64,000 nt of DNA from Dehalococcoidia bacterium (lineage in GTDB: Bacteria > Chloroflexota > Dehalococcoidia > Bin125), in the NCBI GenBank assembly GCA_022828105.1, contig JAJEJC010000008.1:397662-461661 (forward strand), given 5' to 3'. The notes beneath the pieces were generated by a model. That model was not told the origin of the DNA. It did no database searches and worked only from the letters and a program-made list of their open reading frames with translations. Position numbers and translations under genes: made by a program. Each line of letters starts with the position of its first letter. Positions within the stretch are counted from its first letter, which is position 1. Positions 32,986-41,474 of the stretch are shown here, one piece after another.

Positions 32986-33825
32986 ATGCTGCAACTCTCC
33001 CTTTTCGACCCCAACCCCACACCGGACCGCCCCGCCACCCAGGGCGTCGCCGATGTCATCTACGCCGACGCTTCCGCCATCCTCGCCCGACCCACCGGCC
33101 GGCTCGCCGACCTCGACTTCGTGATCAATCCGTACCAGGGCTGCACCTTCGCCTGCACCTACTGCTACGCCGCCTTCTTCGTCCCCGAGGAGGAACAGCG
33201 CGAACGCTGGGGACAGTGGGTCCGAGTCAAGACCAACGCCATCGCCAAGCTGCGCAACTCCCGTCAGGACCTGCGCGGCAAGACCGTGCTGATGAGCAGC
33301 GCCACCGATCCCTATCAGCCCGTCGAGGCAAGGCTGGAGCTGACCCGCTCGCTCTTGCCCATCCTCGCGGCGCGAGGCACGAATCTGGCGGTGCTCTCCC
33401 GCAGTCCGTTGGTCACGCGCGACATCGACCTGTTCAAGACCTTTGAGCGGATCAACATCACGATGAGCATCACTACCGACTCGGACGAGGTGCGCAAGCG
33501 CTTCGAGCCGCAATGCGCCAGCATCGACCGGCGCTTCGAGGCGCTGCGTGAACTCACCGAGGCCGGCTTCCGCACCAGGATCAACGTCGCGCCGCTGCTG
33601 CCGCTCACGGACGTCCGGTCGTTCGCCGAGCGCATCCTCGATGCCGGCGTCTCGCGGGTCCACATCAACACGTTCCACGAGGCGTCCGGCCCGTTCGCTT
33701 CAGGCACGCGCCGACCGGCGCTCGCGATTGCTGATGAAATGGACTGGACAGAGGCGCGCCGCACCCGCGTCGAGCGTGAATTGCGCAGCTACCTGAACGA
33801 GGGAGGACGGCAGCTCGCCGCCTGA
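32986..33825 (+). CDS. Radical SAM protein, spore-photoproduct-lyase-like family
   Basis: 279 residues. The cluster motif is CTFACTYCY (Cys53/57/60), in the context INPYQGCTFACTYCYA. This and DPYQPVEARLELTR are typical of the Rv2578c/PA0069-type family related to spore photoproduct lyase. The family is sometimes found with damage-inducible genes; its substrate is unknown. A DNA-repair role would fit the SOS-box-like promoter element, but that is inference. No sporulation genes are present. Confidence 0.85.
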   Translation: MLQLSLFDPNPTPDRPATQGVADVIYADASAILARPTGRLADLDFVINPYQGCTFACTYCYAAFFVPEEEQRERWGQWVRVKTNAIAKLRNSRQDLRGKTVLMSSATDPYQPVEARLELTRSLLPILAARGTNLAVLSRSPLVTRDIDLFKTFERINITMSITTDSDEVRKRFEPQCASIDRRFEALRELTEAGFRTRINVAPLLPLTDVRSFAERILDAGVSRVHINTFHEASGPFASGTRRPALAIADEMDWTEARRTRVERELRSYLNEGGRQLAA

Positions 33826-33836
33826 CCGCCCGGCCG

Positions 33837-34973
33837 CTAGAGGCTCGCGTACACCGCGTCAATCATCGGCTTCCAGCGCGGATCCGCTCCAAGGCCGCCG
33901 GACATCTGATTCATCACATAGCCGAATCCGATACCCGCGTCAGGATCGGCAAAGCCCAGCGAACCGCCTGCCCCGGAGTGGCCGAACGTCCGTGGATTCG
34001 GGCCCCACTCATATCGCCCGCCGGCCGTGCTGAGGATGAAGCCCAGCGAGCGACGGACCAGGAAGCCGAGCACCATGTCCTCTCGGGCCGCATGCTCAGT
34101 TGGTCCGCAGACTTCCAACGCTTCAGAAGAAATCAGATCGCCGCCGCCCTGGGCGAGCGCCGAGTAGATCGTCGCCAGCGAGCGTCCGTTGCCGTGACCG
34201 TTGGCCGCCGGAAACTCGGCCGCCCGCCACTCGCGCGAGTTGACCTCACCGGCCAGTCGCGGCGCGGCCAGTCCCAGCGCCTTCGTCGCGAGGTTGTCCT
34301 CGCTGCTGACCCCAATCGGAGGCGCGCCGGGCGCAGCGATCAACTCGGCGGTGCGCGCATCCTCCGACCCGGGCAGACCGATGTAGAAGTCGATGCCCAG
34401 CGGCCTGGCAATCTCGTCCCGCACAAACTCCCCGCATGACCGTCCATCAATCCGCCGGATCACCTCACCGATCAACCAGCCGTACGTGATCGCGTGGTAA
34501 CCCATGCCCTCACCGGGCGACCAGAGCGGCGCCTGACGCTCGAGCGCCGCGACCATCAGCTCCCAGTCCAGCGCCGCGCCGTCGGACAGCTCCCCATCGA
34601 CGCCCGCGAGCCCGGCCTCATGGGTCAGCAGCTGTCGGACCTTGATCTCCGACTTGCCCGCCTGCCCGAACTCCGGCCAGTAATCGACGACCGGACGCTC
34701 CACATCAAGCTCGCCGCGGTCAATCAGCATCGCCGCAGCCACGGCGGCGATGCCCTTGGTCGACGAGTAGACGTTGGCAATCGTGTCCCGCTCCCAGCTT
34801 CGCGAATGAGCTTCGTCTGCAAATCCGCCCCACAGATCGACAACGGTCTCACCGCCGACGATCACGCAGAGCGACGCGCCGAGCTCACCGTGATCGGACC
34901 AGTTGGCTGCAAAGGCGTCGCGAACCGCGCCGAAGCTCGGTTCGCAGTGGCCGTGCAGTTCGACGGCGGCCAT
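33837..34973 (-). CDS. Serine hydrolase, class C beta-lactamase/esterase fold
   Basis: 378 residues. The catalytic SxxK motif is SSTK (Ser70, Lys73) in ANVYSSTKGIAAVAA, a Tyr motif GYHAITYGWL follows, and HSGAGGSLG takes the place of the KTG box. This fits EstB-like esterases and D-aminopeptidase relatives rather than a resistance beta-lactamase. No signal peptide is seen, so it is probably cytosolic. It follows the LLM oxidoreductase after four bases, so the two are likely co-transcribed and may act in one catabolic route. Confidence 0.85.
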   Translation of the reverse strand: MAAVELHGHCEPSFGAVRDAFAANWSDHGELGASLCVIVGGETVVDLWGGFADEAHSRSWERDTIANVYSSTKGIAAVAAAMLIDRGELDVERPVVDYWPEFGQAGKSEIKVRQLLTHEAGLAGVDGELSDGAALDWELMVAALERQAPLWSPGEGMGYHAITYGWLIGEVIRRIDGRSCGEFVRDEIARPLGIDFYIGLPGSEDARTAELIAAPGAPPIGVSSEDNLATKALGLAAPRLAGEVNSREWRAAEFPAANGHGNGRSLATIYSALAQGGGDLISSEALEVCGPTEHAAREDMVLGFLVRRSLGFILSTAGGRYEWGPNPRTFGHSGAGGSLGFADPDAGIGFGYVMNQMSGGLGADPRWKPMIDAVYASL

Positions 34974-34977
34974 CGAG

Positions 34978-36144
34978 CTAGTCCGCCGGGACTGCGGCTG
35001 GACGACCCGAGAGCTCCTCCGGCAGCGTCGCCTCGAGCTCGTGGATCGCCGGCAGCACGTCTGATGCGAACAGGCGCATGCTGCGCTCCGCCGTGTCGGC
35101 TGGCATCCCGCCCGAGACGCGGAAGTTGCAGATCAGCTCTTCCGCGGCCGTCATCTGCTGGATGTGCTTGAGCTTCTCGATTACCTGTTCCGGTGTGCCC
35201 CAGGCCTGCGGCGTCGCCGCGTAGCGGGCGCGCTGTTCGGGAGTGGTCTTTTCGTTCGTCTTGCCGAACTCGGCGTAGTACTTGTAGCCCTTGGTCGCCG
35301 CGAAGCGCGCGGAGTCGGAGAAGTTGTAGTGCCGCTCGACGCTCTCCTGGAACTCACCGGTGTGCTGCACCATCACGTCCCAAGCCTCGTCTTCGCTGTC
35401 GAAGCAGGCGACGTTTGCGACGACGGTCGGCTGTCGCGGCTGCCAGCCGTTGTTGACACGAATCTCATTGAAGCGCTGGACATCGACCTGATACTCCTCC
35501 CACTTCTTGGAGTTGGTGAAGAGCATGCCAAGACCTGCGTTGGCCGCGATCTCCAACGTCTCTGGCGAGATCCAGGCGACCCGCATCGAGTCCAGCAACT
35601 GTTGTGGATTGCGCGGGCGCGGGCGGATCGTCGTCTCCGGAATTGTGTAGAAGTCGCCCTCGTGTGAGAAGTACTCCTGGGTCAGCGCCTTGCGCACCAC
35701 GTCCAGGGACTCCATGAATCGGTCGCGCGACTCGCCCATCGGAGAGCGGAAGGCGTCGAACTCTCGCTTGGCCGCGCCTCGGCCCAATCCGAGCGTCAAC
35801 TTGCGGCCCTGGAGCATGTTGTCCAGCACCGTGATCTGCTCCGAGATCGCTACCGGGTCGTACCAGGGCAGCACGATCACCATCGTGCCGAAGTCGATCC
35901 GCTCCGTCTTACCGGCGAAGTAGGTCAGGTTCTGCAACGCGCCCGAGGTCATGATGTAGGGCGAGAAGTGGTGGTCAATGCACCAGTAGGAATCGAACCC
36001 CAGCGGCTCCACCAGCCCGCCGAGGTGCAGGTCTTCCTCATAAACCTGCTGATCGCTGATTGGCATCTCCTCAGAGCCTGCGTGCGTCTCGAATCGATCC
36101 CAATCGGTGTAGTTCTGGAAGTTGAAGTGAACGCCGACCTTCAT
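34978..36144 (-). CDS. LLM-class (luciferase-like) flavin/F420-dependent oxidoreductase
   Basis: 388 residues, bacterial luciferase-like TIM barrel. GVHFNFQNYTD at the N-terminus, EPLGFDSYWCIDHHFSPYI, then TMVIVLPWYDPVAISEQITVLDNMLQGR and LGLGRGAAKREFDAF are family hallmarks. It could use FMN (two-component monooxygenase) or F420; the npdG-cofE pair shows the cell makes F420. The ATG at 36142-36144 with upstream AGGT is chosen over a start 20 codons earlier. Likely oxidation of an organic substrate. Confidence 0.87.
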   Translation of the reverse strand: MKVGVHFNFQNYTDWDRFETHAGSEEMPISDQQVYEEDLHLGGLVEPLGFDSYWCIDHHFSPYIMTSGALQNLTYFAGKTERIDFGTMVIVLPWYDPVAISEQITVLDNMLQGRKLTLGLGRGAAKREFDAFRSPMGESRDRFMESLDVVRKALTQEYFSHEGDFYTIPETTIRPRPRNPQQLLDSMRVAWISPETLEIAANAGLGMLFTNSKKWEEYQVDVQRFNEIRVNNGWQPRQPTVVANVACFDSEDEAWDVMVQHTGEFQESVERHYNFSDSARFAATKGYKYYAEFGKTNEKTTPEQRARYAATPQAWGTPEQVIEKLKHIQQMTAAEELICNFRVSGGMPADTAERSMRLFASDVLPAIHELEATLPEELSGRPAAVPAD

Positions 36145-36205
36145 CTGACCTGCCTCGTTTCCGAATCCGGATGTTGCGCGTAACCCGCGCAGGATACGCG
36201 ACACA

Positions 36206-36231
36206 GGCCGACGGCGTCAGCGCCGTCGGCC
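36206..36231 (-). terminator. Strong hairpin between trxA and the LLM gene
   Basis: Perfect 11-bp stem GGCCGACGGCG/CGCCGTCGGCC with loop TCAG. It lies downstream of trxA on the minus strand; no U tract follows. Confidence 0.6.
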
Positions 36232-36280
36232 CGCGAGCTTCGTAGTGGGGATGGGATGCGATCCAGGCGGACCGGGCGAA

Positions 36281-36607
36281 CTAGGCGAGTACTTCGTCGA
36301 GCCGCTTCGCGAGGTCGCTCTTGGGGCGGAAGCCGACGATCTGGCCGGCCACTTCGCCGCCCTTGAAGACGAGCAACGTCGGGATGCTGCGAATGCCAAA
36401 CTCGGTGGCAATGCCCGGATTCTCGTCGGTGTTCAACTTGTAGAACGCGACACGCCCGTCGTATTCCTCCGAGAGCTCGTCCACGATCGGCGCGACCATG
36501 CGGCAGGGACCGCACCACGGCGCCCAGAAATCGACCAGCACCGGCAGGTCGTTGTCCTTCACGTCGGCCTGGAAGCTTGCGTCCGTCACTTCCTGGGGCT
36601 TTGCCAT
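36281..36607 (-). CDS. trxA: Thioredoxin
   Basis: 108 residues, the usual length. Active site WCGPC with Cys32 and Cys35, preceded by VLVDFWAP, and cis-Pro in SIPTLLVFKGGE. It should reduce protein disulfides, including the PrxQ-type peroxiredoxin at 12591. GGAGG precedes the ATG, and a TTGACA-type promoter lies just upstream. Monocistronic. Confidence 0.95.
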   Translation of the reverse strand: MAKPQEVTDASFQADVKDNDLPVLVDFWAPWCGPCRMVAPIVDELSEEYDGRVAFYKLNTDENPGIATEFGIRSIPTLLVFKGGEVAGQIVGFRPKSDLAKRLDEVLA

Positions 36608-36624
36608 CTGAATCCTCCAAGCAG

Positions 36625-36654
36625 TCTGTAATCAAACGGTCTCTGACCTGTCAA
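36625..36654 (-). promoter_or_regulatory. Promoter of trxA
   Basis: Minus strand TTGACA (36649-36654), 18 bases, TACAGA (36625-36630). A GGAGG follows in the leader. Confidence 0.45.
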
Positions 36655-36688
36655 ATGTACCGTATCCGCGCGCCGATTCGAGCGATGA

Positions 36689-37786
36689 TCAGCGCCGCTC
36701 GTAGCGCCAAGTGTCGCTCACCTGACCATCGGATCGCTGCGGTTCGGACATCTCCGAGTCATCTTCCACCGGCGCGGTCCCAGCGACCGCATCGCGGATC
36801 GCTTGCACGACGCCCGACTGCACCACGCTGCGCGCCGATCGGATGCCGCTGGTCACCGCCTCGGCATTGGCCCGACCGTGGCCGACCAGCACCGCACCGT
36901 CGATCCCGAACAACGGCGCCGAGCCGACTTTCGCGTAGTCCCAGTGCGAACGCAGGCTGCGGAACGCGCCACGCATCAACCAGGCCCCCGCCATGTGCAG
37001 CGGATTCGCCTCGATGCTCCGGCGCAGCTCGCCAAACAGCTGCTCGGCGACGCCTTCCGTCAACTTGACCGCCACGTTGCCGGTGAACCCGTCCGAGACA
37101 ATCACGTCGGCCGCGCCGCCGACCATTCGGTTTGCCTCGACGTTGCCGACGAAATTCTGCTCCTGGCGCGCCAGGAGCTGGTACGCCTCCTGGTGCAGAT
37201 TCGTACCCTTCAGCTCCTCTTCGCCCACATTGAGCAGCCCCACGCTGGGATTGCGATGCCGCAGCACGCGCTCGACGTAGGCGCGTCCCATCGTCGCGAA
37301 CTGCCCGAGATGCTGCGGCCGCGCCTCGACATTGGCGCCCACGTCCAGCAGCAGCGAGGTCGTGCCGCGGCCGTTGCGGAACAGCGCGCCCAGCGCCGGG
37401 CGGGCGACGCCCGGTATGCGGCCCAGAGTAAACAGCGAACCGGCCATCACCGCGCCCGTGTTGCCGAACGAGAGAAATGCGTCCGCTTCACCGTCGGCGA
37501 GCAGGCACAGGCCAACCATGATCGAGGAGTCTCGCATTCGCCGCACCGCTGTCGGCGGCGCGTCCATACTGATCGCTTCAGAGGCCTCCTGGATGCGGAG
37601 ATTACGCTGCGCCGCCGGCATCAGACTGCGAATCTCGCGTCCCCGCCCCACCAGGATGATGTCCACGTCAAGCTCCCGCGCCGCGCTCATCGCGCCCTTG
37701 ACGATCGCCGCCGGCGCGTGATCGCCGCCCATCGCATCCACGGCCACCGTGATCGGACGCTGCCCCTGGTCACTCCTCCGCTGCAT
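36689..37786 (-). CDS. plsX: Phosphate acyltransferase PlsX
   Basis: 365 residues from ATG 37784-37786. PlsX makes acyl-phosphate from acyl-ACP for phospholipid synthesis. Motifs seen: ITVAVDAMGGDHAPAAIVKG at the N-terminus, SFGNTGAVMAGSLFTLGRI, LLLDVGANVEARPQHLGQFA, NVGEEELKG and the final LFGIDGAVLVGHGRA. A C-terminal tail of about 25 polar residues follows. A longer frame to 37882 would overlap the upstream gene and lacks homology. Usual partners (fabH, plsY) are not adjacent. Confidence 0.93.
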   Translation of the reverse strand: MQRRSDQGQRPITVAVDAMGGDHAPAAIVKGAMSAARELDVDIILVGRGREIRSLMPAAQRNLRIQEASEAISMDAPPTAVRRMRDSSIMVGLCLLADGEADAFLSFGNTGAVMAGSLFTLGRIPGVARPALGALFRNGRGTTSLLLDVGANVEARPQHLGQFATMGRAYVERVLRHRNPSVGLLNVGEEELKGTNLHQEAYQLLARQEQNFVGNVEANRMVGGAADVIVSDGFTGNVAVKLTEGVAEQLFGELRRSIEANPLHMAGAWLMRGAFRSLRSHWDYAKVGSAPLFGIDGAVLVGHGRANAEAVTSGIRSARSVVQSGVVQAIRDAVAGTAPVEDDSEMSEPQRSDGQVSDTWRYERR

Positions 37787-37847
37787 AGTGCCCCCAGTCG
37801 ACTGGTCGTGTCCGCCAGGCCGTCCTAAAACTGCCCGATCTGGTCTG

Positions 37848-39125
37848 CTAGCGAACGCCCTCCTCAGCGTCCTCTGTGTCATTGCATCGGAATCCTTCGA
37901 TCAACGGTAATGCAACCGTCTCCGGCTCCTCCGGATCGAGCACGTGCAGCACAAACTCTCGTCCGCTGTCATTGCAATACCACGCGTAGGAACGGACCAT
38001 CATCACTCCAGTGCCAAACGGCGTCTCGGTCTCCCCGCTGCGCGCCGGACGACCATCGATCGATCCCGCATCGACGAATCCGCTCACGTTCTCAATCCCT
38101 AGGGAATCTCGAAGCGACTGTGTGATTGCGGTGTCTCCGTCGTAGAATGCTTCGCCCAGCGTCTGCCAGGTGAGTACGGCCTTGAGCGCCGTCGTCGACT
38201 GGAGCACGAAAATGCCGGCCTGATCGCTTGGCGGGTTGTCCGTCGGCTGGCCGAACTCCTGCGCAAAGTCGCCCGTGTCGTAGTCAAGCACAAAGTCGAA
38301 GCGCTCGTAACGCCCCGGACGGGCTGCAATCTCCAGCGGCAGGAAGAACGAGCCGATGGCCCGCTCCAGGGCATCTGCCACGTCGTCATAGTCCTCCAGC
38401 ACGGCGCCCGCTCGAAGCACGATTGCGAGTCCGTGGACCCGAACCAGCACTGCATGCCACCGCACCTGGAATCCCCCCGTGGCGCGTCGGTCTTCCTCCC
38501 AGTTGAAGCGTTCGGCTTCCTCTCCGCTAATCGTCGTCGTGGTTTCAATTGAAGAGAACTCAACCCGCTCCAGGTCCAGCAGCGATCGAACCAGGGGCTC
38601 GGAATCGAGCTCTTCGTCCACAAACACGTCGACGCCAATCAGTGCCCTGCCGGTCTCCGACCCGAACGACACTCGATCAATGCCGTTCGATGTCGGTGCG
38701 CAGAAGGGCGAGCAGATCAGCTCGATCGAGTAGCCGTAGGTCGGATTGGTGTAACGACGAATGACATCCTCCGCCGTCTGCAGCGGAACGCCGTCTGACC
38801 CGTCCTGCGACTGATCTTCCTCTTGCTCGTCAACCGCTCCCTGCGATTCCTGCTGAGCAGTCCCCTCAGCGGCCTGTTGCGAGCTGTCGTCCGACTCCGC
38901 CTGTTGTGCGCCCGCATCGCTCGCTTCGTCCTGCTCCGACGACTGAGCCACAGCCTGAGTTTGCTCCGCCTCATTGCCGGATGCCGCCTCGTCCTGGCTC
39001 CCCGTTTCGGCTGCCGGCCGAAAGAACTCGTTTGATTGCACGTGTTCGTTGGGATTCTCGGCGCAGGCGGCCAGCGTCAGCGCCAGGAACAGCAACATGC
39101 AGAGCGGCATCGACCGTCGGATCAC
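37848..39125 (-). CDS. Lipoprotein with acidic Gln/Ser/Glu-rich linker, unknown function
   Basis: 425 residues from GTG 39123-39125, which has GGAGGAG five bases upstream and overlaps the methyltransferase stop (GTGA). The signal has a basic start and a lipobox with Cys21 (LAAC). Residues about 25-115 are low complexity (Gln, Glu, Ser, Ala, Asp). The rest is a soluble domain with NPTYGYSIELICSPFCAP near the start and paired cysteines (also WYCND, GFRCND). No family recognised. Its architecture, lipobox plus long acidic linker plus beta-rich domain, parallels the lipoprotein at 6053. Confidence 0.7.
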   Translation of the reverse strand: MIRRSMPLCMLLFLALTLAACAENPNEHVQSNEFFRPAAETGSQDEAASGNEAEQTQAVAQSSEQDEASDAGAQQAESDDSSQQAAEGTAQQESQGAVDEQEEDQSQDGSDGVPLQTAEDVIRRYTNPTYGYSIELICSPFCAPTSNGIDRVSFGSETGRALIGVDVFVDEELDSEPLVRSLLDLERVEFSSIETTTTISGEEAERFNWEEDRRATGGFQVRWHAVLVRVHGLAIVLRAGAVLEDYDDVADALERAIGSFFLPLEIAARPGRYERFDFVLDYDTGDFAQEFGQPTDNPPSDQAGIFVLQSTTALKAVLTWQTLGEAFYDGDTAITQSLRDSLGIENVSGFVDAGSIDGRPARSGETETPFGTGVMMVRSYAWYCNDSGREFVLHVLDPEEPETVALPLIEGFRCNDTEDAEEGVR

Positions 39126-39943
39126 GTCGACTCCTCCGCCTCGACGGCCATGACGATTAACCGGTCTCCGTCTCCAGGACGATCGAAATCCCAGGAACTG
39201 AACCACTCGACAGCCTGCAGACCCGCCTGATTGAGCAATCCGGCCATCTCGCCTGCGCTCAGATTCACGCGCAGCGGGAAGCGTGCCAGCGACCTGTGGA
39301 CCAGTCCCGATTCCTCGAGCGCGTCGTACTGATAGGTGATCCAGGCAACCGGCGACGAACGGTCCAGTGCGCTGCCGCAGTCACGGCCGAGCGCCAATTC
39401 CTGCGTCGCCTGCTTGGTCACCTGATGGCCGTCCTCTGACTCCCGCATCCACTCAACCTGAAACGGGCGCGGGGAGGGATCCAGGTCGTCGGATCGCGGC
39501 GCGGTCCAGTCGATCACGAGGCGTCCCGAGTGCGCCAGGTGCGTCCGCGCCGAACGAAGCGCGGCAACTTGATCCTCGCGGCGCAGCAGATGTTGAAACG
39601 TCGAGAGACCGAAGACCACGAGGTCGAACTGCTGATCAAGATTCAGGCAGCGAAGGTCGCCCCGCACGACGTTCACGCCCGACTCCCGCATCCGCCGAGC
39701 GCCCGCTTCCAGCATCGCCTCGGACGAATCGACTCCCGTTACGTGGTGACCCGAGCGCGCGAGGGGCACGGCGATCCGTCCGCTGCCGACACCGAGTTCC
39801 AATACCCGCTCGCGGCCCGCGGCGAGCTCCAGGATCATTGCTACATCGTCGGTCAACGGGCCGAAGTCGAGGTCATACCAGCGGGAAATGACGCGCAGCG
39901 CGCGCTCCTGATCGGTGGGCGACCAGAGCAGGGGATCATCCAA
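39122..39943 (-). CDS. Class I SAM-dependent methyltransferase
   Basis: 273 residues from TTG, with GGAGG five bases upstream. SAM motif VLELGVGSGRIAVPLA, motif II VTGVDSSEAML and a later FDLVVFGLSTFQHL give the standard class I fold. The C-terminal part has ITYQYDALEESG and a strand typical of small-molecule methyltransferases. The substrate is unknown. It is coupled to the lipoprotein gene by a 4-base overlap and is divergent from apt. Confidence 0.82.
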   Translation of the reverse strand: MDDPLLWSPTDQERALRVISRWYDLDFGPLTDDVAMILELAAGRERVLELGVGSGRIAVPLARSGHHVTGVDSSEAMLEAGARRMRESGVNVVRGDLRCLNLDQQFDLVVFGLSTFQHLLRREDQVAALRSARTHLAHSGRLVIDWTAPRSDDLDPSPRPFQVEWMRESEDGHQVTKQATQELALGRDCGSALDRSSPVAWITYQYDALEESGLVHRSLARFPLRVNLSAGEMAGLLNQAGLQAVEWFSSWDFDRPGDGDRLIVMAVEAEEST

Positions 39944-39978
39944 CGTAGCCTCCGCTCGTCCGCCTCTGCGCTCATCGT

Positions 39979-40040
39979 CAGCCTACCAGCGAATCCCAGG
40001 TCCGATCCGGGGTTCAATATCAAGGTCAGTTGGTAGGCTG
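39979..40040. promoter_or_regulatory. Back-to-back extended -10 boxes between the methyltransferase gene and apt
   Basis: CAGCCTACCA (39979-39988) and TGGTAGGCTG (40031-40040) form a perfect 10-bp inverted repeat. Each arm reads TGGTAGGCT outward, an extended -10. The right box ends six bases before the apt ATG and there is no Shine-Dalgarno sequence. Confidence 0.55.
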
Positions 40041-40045
40041 CCCGC

Positions 40046-40576
40046 ATGACCGACACCCCCACCCTGAGCGACATCCTCGCTCGCTACATACGCGCGGTTC
40101 CCGACTTTCCCGAGCCGGGCATCATGTTCCGCGACATCACCCCGCTGCTGGCCGAACCCGACGCATTTGCCCGAGTGCTCGATTGGCTCACGGAGTCTTG
40201 CGAAGGCGCGGACGCCGTGGTCGGCGTCGAATCCCGAGGCTTCATTCTCGGCGCGCCGTTAGCGCAGCGCCTGGCTTTGCCCTTCGTACCGATCCGCAAG
40301 GCCGGGAAGCTGCCTGCCGAGAAGATCGCGCGTTCATACGATCTCGAATACGGTTCCGCCACGATCGAAATGCACGCCGACGCCCTGGCCCGCGGACAAC
40401 GAGTCGCGTTAGTCGACGATCTGCTGGCCACCGGCGGTACCGCTGAAGCGGCCATCCAACTCATCCTCCAGGCCGACGCATCGATCGACCGGGTCGCATT
40501 CCTGATCGAACTCCAGGCCCTGAACGGCCGCGAACGCCTGCGTCCCCATACCGTCGATTCGATGCTCGTCTACTAG
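40046..40576 (+). CDS. apt: Adenine phosphoribosyltransferase
   Basis: 176 residues, standard length. PRPP-binding motif ALVDDLLATGGTAEAA, VVGVESRGFILGAPLA and FRDITPLLAEP are APT signatures. It converts adenine and PRPP to AMP. It leads the SAM-cycle cluster, where its adenine would come from the mtnP reaction 20 bases downstream. Confidence 0.94.
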   Translation: MTDTPTLSDILARYIRAVPDFPEPGIMFRDITPLLAEPDAFARVLDWLTESCEGADAVVGVESRGFILGAPLAQRLALPFVPIRKAGKLPAEKIARSYDLEYGSATIEMHADALARGQRVALVDDLLATGGTAEAAIQLILQADASIDRVAFLIELQALNGRERLRPHTVDSMLVY

Positions 40577-40595
40577 TCCTTGCGAGGCGCCCTGC

Positions 40596-41474
40596 ATGTC
40601 CAGCGAACCACCGACCGCACAACTCGCCGTCATCGGCGGCTCCGGCTTCTATCGAATGCCCGGTCTGAGCGATGTCCAGCACTGGACCACGGATACACCG
40701 TTTGGCCCTCCATCCGATGAGATCGTCATTGGCAGCTTGCACGGAAAGCGAGTCGCGTTCTTGCCTCGACACGGCGTCGGCCATCGCCTGATGCCGCACG
40801 AGATTCCCGTCCGCGCCAATATCTGGGCGCTGAAGTTGCTCGGCGTCCAGGGCATCCTGGCCGTCTCCGCCGTGGGCTCGCTGCGAAAGGAGATCGTGCC
40901 TGGCCACATGGTCGTCCCCGATCAGATCATCGACCGCACTCGCGGTTCCCGGCCGACGACCTTCTTCGGCGACGGCATCGTCGTGCACGTCGGCTTCGCC
41001 GATCCGTTCTGCGCCGATCTCAGCGCCCGGCTCGTCGAGAGCGCCGGACGCGTCGGACAACCTGTTCACGCAGGGGGCGCATACATCGCAATGGAAGGGC
41101 CGCTGTTCAGCACCCGAGCCGAGTCTCACTTGTACCGATCCTGGGATGCGTCGATCATCGGCATGACCGCCGTGCCGGAAGCCAAGCTCGCCCGCGAAGC
41201 CGAAATCGCCTACGCAATGCTCGCCACGGCAACCGACTACGACGTCTGGCACGAGTCCGAGGCCGATGTCAGCGCGGCTGCGGTTGCCGAAATCGTTGCC
41301 CAGAATGTGCAGTCGGCTCAGCGCATCATCGCCGACCTCACCGAGCACCTGCCCGGCGCATGGACCTCAACCGCTGAGGGCTCGCTGATCGGCGCAATCA
41401 TGACCGATCCGCAACGGATTCCCGAACAGACTCGCGCCCGGTACGACCTCCTGATCTCGGGCCGCCTGCCGTGA
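40596..41474 (+). CDS. mtnP: S-methyl-5'-thioadenosine phosphorylase
   Basis: 292 residues. GGSGFY near the N-terminus (phosphate loop), LPRHGVGHRLMPHEIPVRAN, SAVGSLRKEIVPG and MEGPLFSTRAES are MTAP family signatures. The GMTAVPEAKLARE segment has the usual MT(N/A)xPE form. It yields adenine and 5-methylthioribose 1-phosphate. GAGGCG upstream of the ATG. The stop overlaps the GTG start of the kinase gene. Confidence 0.92.
   Translation: MSSEPPTAQLAVIGGSGFYRMPGLSDVQHWTTDTPFGPPSDEIVIGSLHGKRVAFLPRHGVGHRLMPHEIPVRANIWALKLLGVQGILAVSAVGSLRKEIVPGHMVVPDQIIDRTRGSRPTTFFGDGIVVHVGFADPFCADLSARLVESAGRVGQPVHAGGAYIAMEGPLFSTRAESHLYRSWDASIIGMTAVPEAKLAREAEIAYAMLATATDYDVWHESEADVSAAAVAEIVAQNVQSAQRIIADLTEHLPGAWTSTAEGSLIGAIMTDPQRIPEQTRARYDLLISGRLP

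Noticed and set aside
33837..34973. Antibiotic-resistance beta-lactamase
   Set aside because: SxxK is present but there is no signal peptide, and the third motif (HSG) fits esterase or peptidase relatives.
37787..37882. Longer plsX start at 37882
   Set aside because: It would overlap the upstream lipoprotein gene's end and adds residues without homology; the ATG at 37786 gives the normal PlsX N-terminus.
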